Below, piece after piece: positions 44,047 to 51,673 of a stretch of 64,000 nt of DNA; position 1 is the first letter of the stretch, and every line of letters begins with the position of its first letter. This DNA comes from an uncultured Muribaculaceae bacterium. Its GTDB lineage: Bacteria > Bacteroidota > Bacteroidia > Bacteroidales > Muribaculaceae. A program made the translations under genes and the position numbers. Where the stretch lies: NCBI GenBank assembly GCA_910587185.1, contig CAJULY010000001.1:124001-188000 (forward strand), in the 5' to 3' direction. The notes beneath the pieces were generated by a model that searched no databases, was not told the DNA's origin, and saw nothing but the letters and a program-made list of their open reading frames with translations.

Positions 44047-45303
44047 TCATTTTCCGGCTAAGGCTGTCGTTACTGCCACAAGCCTGTCATAACGGCCTCC
44101 CGGTTCCCGATAATAAACCTTGACGAGATATTCGTTGGCCGTCTGATATTTATTTCCGTCGATAAGACCCGCGTCTCCTCTCATTGATCCGTGGCTGACG
44201 GCGAGATAACCGTAATTGTATGAGCCCTGCTTGAGCAAAGCCGACGCTTCATAGCGCCCCGTGGCGCGGTTATAGACCATCAGGCTCTCCGGCGAGAAAC
44301 GGCGCTGGAACATGTCGCCGTCGATGAAAATATCGGCTCCCTCCGTTTCGGGCATGTCGAGAGTGAAAAGGACCATGACATATTCCGCTTCCGTTTCCGG
44401 TCGCGTGCAGTCAAACCTGTGGATTCTGAACCTTCCTTTCTGCGTTTCGTCAAAGAGATAAGGCTCTTCACGGCGGGGAGAGTCCGTCACAAGCCGGAAA
44501 ATGTAGTACGGATCGTCGAAACCTATCTCCTCGACATGCATTCCGGGATAATTGGTTGACACAGTCTCCATGCGGCGATATTCGTTTCCTGCGGGAAAAA
44601 TCAGTTCACGGCAATGTTCCCACACGGCCGTCCGTCCGGAAATGCGCGTGGGGTGTTTTGCCACTGCCTGATTGTCCTCGCGTCCGTTCTGAGCGACCGT
44701 GACAATCAGATCATTCATTGCACTGCCTGCCGGCAGATCCTTCATATCTACCGTCAGCGAAAGCTGCTGATGCTCGCGGTTATAATCAATGTCGGTTCGT
44801 GTAGTCACCGAAGCCGAGGCGCTCAACTGCGGTTCCACAACCGAAAACCTCACCTGAAAAAGAGTCTCCTCCGGATCATTCTCGTCGTAAGCACGCAGAA
44901 GATAGTTCCCTGACAGGCGGATATGCATGTCGGGATTCGGCACCTCTATGCGGTAATGGATATACTGTATTAGGGTGGCGCTGCTCATTTCATATTCATC
45001 CACATGCCCCTCGTTGAAGCCGTCGAGATAATCCGAGGGCAACAACGTGTCGCGCTGCCATCCCGCATCGCAGTGATAGAGTTCGTAACGGATATATCGT
45101 CTTTCCGAGGAAAGTTCGTCGAATTCAATTTCAAGCACGTCATCGCTCCCGAGGACAATCACCGGGGGCAGCTGATCGTTGCCGTTGACCTTGGTCTGAA
45201 GCGACTTGAAAGCCGGGTTGAAAACAGTCGTTTCGGTTTGCGCCGCTGCAACTATGGCGCAAAAAAAGAACAGGACCGCTGCTATATACCTATGGGCGAT
45301 CAC
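44047..45303 (-). CDS. DUF5103 family secreted protein
   Basis: A 418-residue protein with a signal peptide (residues about 1-21, ending AAAQ). The mature part matches the Bacteroidota DUF5103 family: PPVIVLGSDDVLEIEFDELSSE, RYIRYELYHCDAGWQRDTLLPSDYLDGFNEG, LSGNYLLRAYDEND, and a C-terminal SYNYGYLAVSHGS. The strand-rich composition suggests Ig-like or beta-sandwich domains. The start is GTG at 45303, overlapping the ung stop (GTGA), so it is cotranscribed with ung. Function is unknown. Confidence 0.85.
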   Translation of the reverse strand: MIAHRYIAAVLFFFCAIVAAAQTETTVFNPAFKSLQTKVNGNDQLPPVIVLGSDDVLEIEFDELSSERRYIRYELYHCDAGWQRDTLLPSDYLDGFNEGHVDEYEMSSATLIQYIHYRIEVPNPDMHIRLSGNYLLRAYDENDPEETLFQVRFSVVEPQLSASASVTTRTDIDYNREHQQLSLTVDMKDLPAGSAMNDLIVTVAQNGREDNQAVAKHPTRISGRTAVWEHCRELIFPAGNEYRRMETVSTNYPGMHVEEIGFDDPYYIFRLVTDSPRREEPYLFDETQKGRFRIHRFDCTRPETEAEYVMVLFTLDMPETEGADIFIDGDMFQRRFSPESLMVYNRATGRYEASALLKQGSYNYGYLAVSHGSMRGDAGLIDGNKYQTANEYLVKVYYREPGGRYDRLVAVTTALAGK

Positions 45304-45962
45304 CAGTTGACGGGCGTTTGACCGTGAGCCTTCAGATAATCGTTGGCCCTCGAGAAATGATGGTTGCCGAAAAACCCGCGCGAGGCGCTCAGAGGCGACG
45401 GATGGGCCGATTTCAGGATAAGGTGTTTCGAGCTGTCGATCAGCTCCGCCTTTCGACCGGCGTAGGCGCCCCAGAGAATGAACACCAGTCCCTCACGCTC
45501 TTCAGAGAGATGACGGATCACGCTGTCGGTCAGCGTCTCCCACCCATGATTCTGATGAGACCCGGCATTGTGGGCGCGGACTGTCAGAGTGGCGTTGAGA
45601 AGAAGGACTCCCTGTCGCGCCCACCGCTCGAGATTGCCCGACGAAGGAATCGGCGCTCCCGTGTCGGCATTGACCTCCTTGAATATGTTCTGCAGCGACC
45701 GCGGAATCTCCACGCCGTCGGCCACCGAAAAGCAGAGACCGTTGGCCTGACCGGGACCGTGATACGGATCCTGACCGAGAATCACAACCTTTACATCTTC
45801 AAAAGGACATGCGTCGAAGGCAGCGAAAATCCTCGAGGCTGGAGGATAAACGACACCCTGACGATATTCGTTGTGGACGAATTGCGCCAACTCGCTGAAA
45901 TAAGGTTTTTCCCATTCCGATTTCAGCCGTCGGTTCCAGGAAGGTTCAATCTTTACATTCAT
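45300..45962 (-). CDS. ung: Uracil-DNA glycosylase, family 1
   Basis: Removes uracil from DNA to start base-excision repair. It has 220 residues, full length. The catalytic water-activating loop is GQDPYHGPGQANGLCFSV with Asp 65, followed by a VLLLNATLTVRAHNAGSH segment and the minor-groove intercalation loop HPSPLSASRGFFGNHHFSRAN. Its -7 box (TAGTTTTG) lies 8 bases before the ATG, leaving almost no leader. It is the first gene of a unit with DUF5103. Confidence 0.96.
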   Translation of the reverse strand: MNVKIEPSWNRRLKSEWEKPYFSELAQFVHNEYRQGVVYPPASRIFAAFDACPFEDVKVVILGQDPYHGPGQANGLCFSVADGVEIPRSLQNIFKEVNADTGAPIPSSGNLERWARQGVLLLNATLTVRAHNAGSHQNHGWETLTDSVIRHLSEEREGLVFILWGAYAGRKAELIDSSKHLILKSAHPSPLSASRGFFGNHHFSRANDYLKAHGQTPVNW

Positions 45963-45970
45963 ATTGTTTG

Positions 45971-45978
45971 CAAAACTA
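45971..45978 (-). promoter_or_regulatory. -7 box of ung
   Basis: TAGTTTTG on the minus strand, ending 8 bases before the start codon. Confidence 0.6.
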
Positions 45979-45990
45979 CAAAAAAAAAAC

Positions 45991-45998
45991 TAATTTTG
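45991..45998 (+). promoter_or_regulatory. -7 box of tRNA-Arg
   Basis: TAATTTTG, 23 bases before the first base of the tRNA. It diverges from the ung promoter. Confidence 0.65.
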
Positions 45999-46021
45999 CA
46001 TCACCATACCACTCTTATTCT

Positions 46022-46093
46022 GTGCCCATAGTTCAATGGATAGAATAGCGGATTCCGGTTCCGCCGATTAGGGTTCGACTCCCTATGGGCATA
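46022..46093 (+). tRNA. tRNA-Arg (anticodon CCG)
   Basis: 72 bases. The acceptor GTGCCCA pairs with TGGGCAT (first pair G-U). The anticodon stem GCGGA/TCCGC closes the loop TTCCGGT, giving anticodon CCG. The T arm is TAGGG/CCCTA. No CCA is encoded. Confidence 0.93.
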
Positions 46094-46101
46094 CTTCGTT
46101 C

Positions 46102-46147
46102 AAGCGCAGCCTCGATGATTTCAAACAGGTTGCGCTTGCCGTTTTAA
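46102..46147 (+). terminator. Terminator after tRNA-Arg
   Basis: AAGCGCA (46102-46108) pairs with TGCGCTT (46131-46137) across a 22-base loop, followed by GCCGTTTTAAAA. Confidence 0.6.
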
Positions 46148-46259
46148 AATCATGTTGTTCCCAAGTCCCGTGGCAGTGTTGCTACAAATCTCAAAAAAAT
46201 TCTGCTGGCGGTGAAATTTTTTCTTGGAAGTGGCGTCTTATAAGATAAAAACCACAGAT

Positions 46260-46475
46260 ATGACAAGCAACAGAGTAAAACGCAACATATTTTTTGCCTT
46301 GAGCATAATCGGCATCGCCGTTACCGCAGCACGCATCTTCGATCTCGCCATGGGCGAAGGCGAATGGTGGCAACCTGTCAGCTCCGCCGCCATTTTCGCC
46401 TGCTGTTTCAAATTTTACCTCGACTACCGCCGCGCCGTCAAAGCCGGCATCCTCTTCGGCAAAATCCCCCACTGA
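46260..46475 (+). CDS. Small two-span membrane protein, hypothetical
   Basis: A 71-residue protein starting MTSNRVKRNIFF. Two hydrophobic helices (FALSIIGIAVTAARIFDLA and VSSAAIFACCFKFYLDY) surround a short acidic loop, and the C-terminus is basic. Codon use matches the neighbouring genes. No family is recognised. An in-frame ATG 12 codons earlier is possible but less likely. Confidence 0.5.
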   Translation: MTSNRVKRNIFFALSIIGIAVTAARIFDLAMGEGEWWQPVSSAAIFACCFKFYLDYRRAVKAGILFGKIPH

Positions 46476-46498
46476 CCAACTTAGATCAATTCGGCTTT

Positions 46499-46888
46499 TT
46501 AATGCGGTTGAATTAAGAGGAAAAGCTTGATAGACAAGTCCGGAGGACGCACTTAGCTTCCGGGCATGAAGCACAGCGGAGTGCCCGGAAAGAGTCTGCC
46601 GCTGAGGTCTCTCTCCGGGACGCCGGGACTTCGTCAGCCTCTTACCATTATAGGATTAAAAACGAGGAGTGAATGTAATTGTCTATCGGACATCTCTTTA
46701 TGCGTGCCGAAGGCACGCCCCTACAAGTTGGCGATTCTCTGCATGGATTCAATAAATTGGCGTATCTGACTGGAGGGACATCGCTTTGCGATGTAAAAGG
46801 AGTGCTTCAGTTGATGTTTCCTTTCAGCACGCCCTGACGGGCTCTGATTGGAAAACATGACATAAGTTTCTTAACTCGACAGCATTGA
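46499..46888. repeat. Dispersed repeat, longest copy
   Basis: About 388 bases with imperfect terminal inverted repeats: left AATGCGGTTGAATTAAG (46501-46517), right the complement of TCAATGCTGTCGAGTTAAG (46870-46888). Internally it has GCATGAAGCACAGCGGAGTGC, two perfect hairpins (GCGTGCC-GAA-GGCACGC at 46702-46718 and ACATCGC-TTT-GCGATGT at 46778-46794), and about 230 bases shared in inverted orientation with the 39.25 kb copy. The short copy at 1.9 kb has both of its ends. It fills the 440-base gap between the small membrane protein and the receptor gene; no gene or transposase lies in it. Confidence 0.85.
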
Positions 46889-46915
46889 TTCGGCTTATCA
46901 GCCTAATTTTAAACG

Positions 46916-49555
46916 CTATAAAACCTTGAAGCGCAGTTTGAGCATCACGTTGCGCGGACGCAGTTGATAAGTGCTCCGATAGATGTTCATGTCCGTGTAA
47001 TTGACACGGGTGAACTCTCGACGGTTGAAAATATTGTTGAACTCCAGCTCCCACTCGAATCTTCCGATTCCATACTTCAGACGCACATCGCCGAACCATG
47101 CGTGTTTCGCCCCGGAAGTCATGTTTGTATAGTTATCCTCCACCGCAACATTGACGGCAAGACGTCTGCATGGAAAGAAGTTGAGATCAAGCCGACCGGT
47201 ATATTGCCTGACAGTGGCAGCATCGGCTCTGTTCAGTTCGGTATAGCTGCGGCTTTCGCCATAAGCGAATCCCAATGCTGCACCCATCCACTGAGCCGGA
47301 GTCAGTGCCAACATCAGATTCGAGCTCCAATACTGCGCCTTGTAATCGACCGCCTTCCTGTCCAGTATCTGGCTGCTCGTGTAGAGGCTGTAGTTTCCTC
47401 CGAGTTTCAGCGTGGAATTCCAGAAACCGAATCCCTTGCTAACACCGGCCGTAGCCGCATATCTGTTGGAGACACAGGGGATGTCATAGACATTTCTGAC
47501 CGTCACAAGTCCGTCATACTCATAACCGGTCATGGTGTTTCTGCTGCTACGAAGCCAGTTGAATTCAGCATTGCCGAACACTTGCTGCAAGGCATTGGAA
47601 TAATGATATTCCAGAGTGCTGAACCATGTCTTGTCAGTCATTGTCTTATCGACGAGATATTCCCGGAACGACATATAATCAGTCATCACTATCCCGGGAG
47701 CCACGCGACCTGAATTGTCGCGCATTCTGTAATAGGACGTCCTTATAAGCCACCAGCTTTTTCCGAACGTATATGTCATTTTTAACGATGGAGAAAAATT
47801 GAGATAATTCCAGCCACGGTTGCGATCGGTGTCCAGTCGGTCGCGAAGCCACTGGCCGTTATAGCTCAGCGGGAGAGTCAGCTCGAAATATGCATCGCCC
47901 GCAGTGTAACTCAGCTGCGGTTCCAGCCCTACGGTCCCTTTCCCGAAAGTATAATCGTTGGCCGTATTGCCTAAGGCTTCAGGGCTGAACCCGTGAAGCG
48001 CGGATGTTACCCTCTCCACATCGACATCACCGAATACGGTTCCGTACAACTTTACTTTACCTAAACTGTACATCAGCCCGGTCTGAAACTCTCCGCGGAA
48101 ATCATCGGTCGTATAATCCTGCGTGACCTCTTCGCCGGTTGTCGAAATGCCGAATATCGATGTCGGACTGACGGTCAGCGTCTGCGGACGATGATTCCAC
48201 CCGGCGGCTATATTGAATTTCATGGCATGGGAATCGGTGTTGGCGATTATGGAGAGTCTGTCGTCGATCGTAAACGACGGATTGTCAAGAAACTGATCGA
48301 CAGCCGTCTCCCGATCCATGAAACTGGCGGAAGTAACACTCCGTCCTCGATCCTTACTCCATCCGGCTTTGACGTTGAGAGTGTTGGACACGTAAAGCGC
48401 CGATGAGTTCTTTTTATAGGTCGCCGAGCCATTGAGCTTATGGGAATGGCTTTTCGTAGCGATCTTCTGTGTTATCTGGCGGTAATCACCCGCGGGAAGA
48501 TACTGTTCCGTCACCGAGCCGCCCTCTTTTCTCTGGATATCGTCGAGATACGAGAGACTCATGTTCAGCGTCGATAGCGAATCGAACTTGAATATGTTGT
48601 TTGTCCCGACAGTATTGGAACGATTTCTCATATAACGTTTAAGGGCCACTCCCGGCGAACCTGGCGACACAACCGAGAGCGGTGCGCTGTTAAAAAACTG
48701 CAACGAACCGTCACCTATGAGATCATTCTGCTCCGCCATCACGTTATCGCCGCTGTTGTTACCCTTGTAGGTAGTGATTGTCTGGAATTTCTTACCGAAA
48801 AACATTGCTACAGCCTCCGCCGCCCACATCGTCGGCTTGTAACCTATCCCAGCCATTCCGTTCATTGTCAGAGTACCGCGGGCCGATGACTTCAGTTTTA
48901 TGTTTATCGTGACTTCTTCCGAAGGGCTCCAATCCTGAAGCGCCCTTATCGGCTGATGGTTCTGATAGACCTGGACGGACGCCACGTCATTGGCTGAAAC
49001 ATTGTTTGTAGCGATGCCATAGCGTCCCTGCAGAAGATCCATATCCTCAACATAGAAATTCTTCACCGTTTTTCCGTTGAATGAGATCTGGCCCGATTCC
49101 GAAACTTCCAGTCCCGGCATCTTTTTGATCACGTCGCCTATCACTCTGTCGCCTGCGTCCTTGTAGGCATCCACCATGTAACTCAGCGTGTCGCCACGCT
49201 GAGTTATTTTGTCGGCAACCACAACAACTTCTTTAAGCTCGATACCTTTCTCTCCCTCTGCCAAGGTGATGTCGAGTGTCTGCGTCCGTGCTGCCACGAT
49301 CTTTTCAACCGCTTCGAAACCGAGATAAGATGCGCGCACCGTCACCTTGTCCGATGTCGGCGTCAGCGTAATCGAATACTTCCCGTTATCGTCAGCAGCT
49401 GAAAATCCGCAGATAGCATCGCCTTCAGTCACAGTCACCATAGCCGCAACAGGAGCGCCTTTGCGGTCGGTCACCTTTCCGGATATGACAATGTCGGCCG
49501 ACGCGTAGAGAATGCCTGCTGCAATAAACAGCAATGACAGTATGTAACGTATCAT
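46916..49555 (-). CDS. TonB-dependent-receptor-like outer membrane protein
   Basis: An 879-residue outer membrane protein. It has a signal peptide (about 20 residues), then a carboxypeptidase-regulatory-like beta-sandwich (ISGKVTDRKGAPVAAMVTV), then a plug-like domain (GDTLSYMVDAYKDAGDRVIGDVIKKMPGLEV, FNGKTVKNFYVEDMDLLQGRYG), and a large beta-barrel ending in a terminal aromatic-poor strand MLKLRFKVL. This is the family that pairs with GLPGLI proteins rather than a SusC. The substrate is unknown. It follows the GLPGLI gene by 18 bases in the same operon. Confidence 0.88.
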   Translation of the reverse strand: MIRYILSLLFIAAGILYASADIVISGKVTDRKGAPVAAMVTVTEGDAICGFSAADDNGKYSITLTPTSDKVTVRASYLGFEAVEKIVAARTQTLDITLAEGEKGIELKEVVVVADKITQRGDTLSYMVDAYKDAGDRVIGDVIKKMPGLEVSESGQISFNGKTVKNFYVEDMDLLQGRYGIATNNVSANDVASVQVYQNHQPIRALQDWSPSEEVTINIKLKSSARGTLTMNGMAGIGYKPTMWAAEAVAMFFGKKFQTITTYKGNNSGDNVMAEQNDLIGDGSLQFFNSAPLSVVSPGSPGVALKRYMRNRSNTVGTNNIFKFDSLSTLNMSLSYLDDIQRKEGGSVTEQYLPAGDYRQITQKIATKSHSHKLNGSATYKKNSSALYVSNTLNVKAGWSKDRGRSVTSASFMDRETAVDQFLDNPSFTIDDRLSIIANTDSHAMKFNIAAGWNHRPQTLTVSPTSIFGISTTGEEVTQDYTTDDFRGEFQTGLMYSLGKVKLYGTVFGDVDVERVTSALHGFSPEALGNTANDYTFGKGTVGLEPQLSYTAGDAYFELTLPLSYNGQWLRDRLDTDRNRGWNYLNFSPSLKMTYTFGKSWWLIRTSYYRMRDNSGRVAPGIVMTDYMSFREYLVDKTMTDKTWFSTLEYHYSNALQQVFGNAEFNWLRSSRNTMTGYEYDGLVTVRNVYDIPCVSNRYAATAGVSKGFGFWNSTLKLGGNYSLYTSSQILDRKAVDYKAQYWSSNLMLALTPAQWMGAALGFAYGESRSYTELNRADAATVRQYTGRLDLNFFPCRRLAVNVAVEDNYTNMTSGAKHAWFGDVRLKYGIGRFEWELEFNNIFNRREFTRVNYTDMNIYRSTYQLRPRNVMLKLRFKVL

Positions 49556-49573
49556 TTCGTTCGCGCCTCCCCG

Positions 49574-50449
49574 TTATTCAAGTTCGAGCGGTCTGTAGGG
49601 GTGCTGTCTCGAAGACATCGGACGACCTGTCTTATAGACTATCACGGTCGTACCAGTGGTCTTGAAATAATTCTCGTTCAGCGCCCGCTGAAGCTTGAGC
49701 ACCTTCTCGCGCGTCGATTTGACATATTTTTTGCGTCTGGCCCCATAGATAGGAAACTTGCCCTTATTGACAGCCACTGCCTCCCATGAATAATCGTTGG
49801 TCGAATCGCTTATCTTCATTATCAGACCTGGCAGACCGCCGAATTTCCACGGCCCTGCCGAAACGGGAATTTCCGGAGTGAACCAAGCAGTATAAGTCCT
49901 GCCGCGCCAGGTGCAGGTAGCTTTCTGACATTTGTAGCCGCATATCGTCTTGGTCTCCTTGCCAAGCTGCCATTTCTGAAGCGGAAACGGCTCGGAATAC
50001 ATCATATTGTCTTCCTGAATAGCACTCGGCATTGCGGCCCATTCTTCAAGCACGTTTCCTTTCACCTTTATATTGGAATACTGATATTCAATCCAGTGGT
50101 CAGGTTTATGCCCCCTCAGCCATCTCCGCGGAGGATACACGTCGGAGTTGGGATGATCTTCAAGCCACTTCTTCAGATTGTCTTCGTTGACTTCCTCGAA
50201 ATGGCTGCTGTATTGCGTCATGCCTTTTGTTATCTTCAGTTGGCCCTCGTCAATCCAGGTGTCCTTGTCATTAATATCGGTGGGATTGAATGCATAAAGC
50301 ACACGGATATCAGCCGTGCCTATCTCTTTGCGGTTCTGACAACCGTAACGGAAATAATCCCGTGAGTTTTTTGCATCCGTATCCTTACGCTGCGCGTATG
50401 AGAATCCACTGATAAAAAGAAGACTTAGCAGTAATAATCTGATAGACAT
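49574..50449 (-). CDS. GLPGLI family secreted protein
   Basis: A 291-residue protein with a signal peptide (residues about 1-19, ending FSYAQ). The name-giving motif GGLPGLIMKISDS is near residue 205, preceded by CGYKCQKATCTWRGRTYTAWFTPEIP, the usual conserved block with paired cysteines. These proteins are exported and are usually found next to TonB-dependent receptors, as here. Function is unknown. It is the first gene of the two-gene unit. Confidence 0.9.
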   Translation of the reverse strand: MSIRLLLLSLLFISGFSYAQRKDTDAKNSRDYFRYGCQNRKEIGTADIRVLYAFNPTDINDKDTWIDEGQLKITKGMTQYSSHFEEVNEDNLKKWLEDHPNSDVYPPRRWLRGHKPDHWIEYQYSNIKVKGNVLEEWAAMPSAIQEDNMMYSEPFPLQKWQLGKETKTICGYKCQKATCTWRGRTYTAWFTPEIPVSAGPWKFGGLPGLIMKISDSTNDYSWEAVAVNKGKFPIYGARRKKYVKSTREKVLKLQRALNENYFKTTGTTVIVYKTGRPMSSRQHPYRPLELE

Positions 50450-50481
50450 ATCCGAATTTTTTATGAGTTGATTTATGACAA

Positions 50482-50489
50482 CAAATATA
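50482..50489 (-). promoter_or_regulatory. -7 box of the GLPGLI operon
   Basis: TATATTTG on the minus strand, 32 bases before the GLPGLI start codon. Confidence 0.6.
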
Positions 50490-50623
50490 CTGATTTAAAA
50501 GAAAATTAAAAAAATCAGCAATTGTTTGTTTTTTTTAACATACTCTATTTTCAATCCGACTCCGGGATTAGCAAATTTTGAATAAAAATATTTGAAATCT
50601 GAATATTATCATCCAAAAAACTG

Positions 50624-50631
50624 TAATTTTG
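50624..50631 (+). promoter_or_regulatory. -7 box of the DUF3800 gene
   Basis: TAATTTTG, ending 9 bases before ATG 50641, which excludes the earlier in-frame start at 50629. Confidence 0.6.
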
Positions 50632-50640
50632 TATTATAAT

Positions 50641-51411
50641 ATGCATCTGCAGATAACAAAGAAATCTAAATTTTATCTCTTCATTGACGAATGTGGGGAC
50701 CATAATCTGGCAAAGTTTGATCCCGGGTTTCCGGTATTCACTTTGTGTGGCATTCTTGTGTCACGACAAAATCTCAATGCATTAAACAAAGCATTTGAGG
50801 AATTAAAAATCGAGATATTCGGGACCAAGGAAATCGTCATTCATTCGGTTGATATTCGTAAATGGAGAGGACCTTTTTCTGTCCTTGCAGATGAATCTCT
50901 GAAAAAGAAATTCTTTGATAATATTGAAAAAATACTGAGCCGACATGACGCATACGTAATTGTAAGTTGTACAATATTGAAAGAACAGCTCAATAAATTT
51001 TGTGTTCGTGGCGAAGAAGATGATGTTTATGGCCTTTCCTTGTCATATCTTATAGAACGTAGCATTTTCTGCGTTGACAATGAGATAAATGACGGTTTAC
51101 CTGAGATTTCTATTGTCGTGGAGAGACGAGGGAAAAAAGAAGACAATAAATTGCTCAATTACTATAATGGTTTGCGCAATCGTGGCACCAAGTGGGTCAC
51201 GGCTGAACGGCTGCGAACAAGGATAAGCGATTTCGGTTTCAAAAATAAGAAAGACAATATCATCGGGTTGCAGATAGCGGATCTTATCGCGTATCCCGTA
51301 ACAATACACTTGCTTTACCCCGAAAGAAAAAATCCATCATACGAAGTTGTAAAGCACAATATTTTTCAAGATAATGGTGTTTTGCTGGGCCAAAAAATAA
51401 TACCTCACTAA
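50641..51411 (+). CDS. DUF3800 domain protein
   Basis: A 256-residue protein of the DUF3800 family, predicted to have an RNase H-like fold. The N-terminal FYLFIDECGDHNLAKFDP, a strand with Asp, Glu and Asp (DECGD), is the catalytic-looking family signature. A later EISIVVERRGKKEDNKLLNYY and the C-terminal IIGLQIADLIAYPV (Asp in IADL) complete the acidic set. Such genes are scattered in phages, islands and defence regions; the role is not known. It is markedly AT-richer than its neighbours and monocistronic, and it ends where a probable minus-strand small RNA ends. Confidence 0.85.
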   Translation: MHLQITKKSKFYLFIDECGDHNLAKFDPGFPVFTLCGILVSRQNLNALNKAFEELKIEIFGTKEIVIHSVDIRKWRGPFSVLADESLKKKFFDNIEKILSRHDAYVIVSCTILKEQLNKFCVRGEEDDVYGLSLSYLIERSIFCVDNEINDGLPEISIVVERRGKKEDNKLLNYYNGLRNRGTKWVTAERLRTRISDFGFKNKKDNIIGLQIADLIAYPVTIHLLYPERKNPSYEVVKHNIFQDNGVLLGQKIIPH

Positions 51412-51413
51412 AT

Positions 51414-51520
51414 AAAAAAGAGCGGCCTTACGACAGCTCTTTCCGACCGGGCAAAACCGATCCCTAAAATCGTTGCTTTCGCATTCGAAGTATTTCTTTC
51501 AAGGGGAAACTACCCTTTGT
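51414..51520 (-). ncRNA. Putative small RNA with its own promoter and terminator
   Basis: On the minus strand, a -33 TTG (51556-51554), 20 bases and a perfect -7 box TATATTTG (51533-51526) precede a region of about 105 bases with no open reading frame. It ends in AAAGAGC...GCTCTTT (51442-51436 with 51423-51417) followed by a run of six T on that strand. Internal short stems include AAGGG/CCCTT and CGAT/ATCG. No known RNA family was recognised. The T run is better on the minus than on the plus strand. Confidence 0.5.
51417..51442. terminator. Bidirectional terminator between DUF3800 and the putative small RNA
   Basis: AAAGAGC (51417-51423) pairs with GCTCTTT (51436-51442) over a 12-base loop. 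The minus strand continues into six T, and the plus strand has only a short T tract. Confidence 0.75.
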
Positions 51521-51525
51521 TTCTG

Positions 51526-51556
51526 CAAATATAACAATTATTTCGCTTATCTACAA
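51526..51556 (-). promoter_or_regulatory. Promoter of the putative small RNA
   Basis: A -33 TTG (51556-51554), 20 bases and the -7 box TATATTTG (51533-51526). No gene on the minus strand follows other than the putative RNA. Confidence 0.7.
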
Positions 51557-51650
51557 TAATTAAACGCTGAATTTTGCAAAAAAGATTGCCGCTTCAAGAA
51601 AATAATCCAAGAAAAGCAGCAGCGGATTTCGGTTTGTTGATTTTAATGGT

Positions 51651-51658
51651 TATATTTG
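51651..51658 (+). promoter_or_regulatory. -7 box of the DUF2851 gene
   Basis: TATATTTG, ending 3 bases before ATG 51662 and 15 bases before ATG 51674. Confidence 0.6.
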
Positions 51659-51673
51659 CGCATGGAGCGCCTG

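Noticed and set aside
46566..46769. 67-codon frame inside the long repeat copy
   Set aside because: The frame is not shared with the other copies and spans a hairpin.
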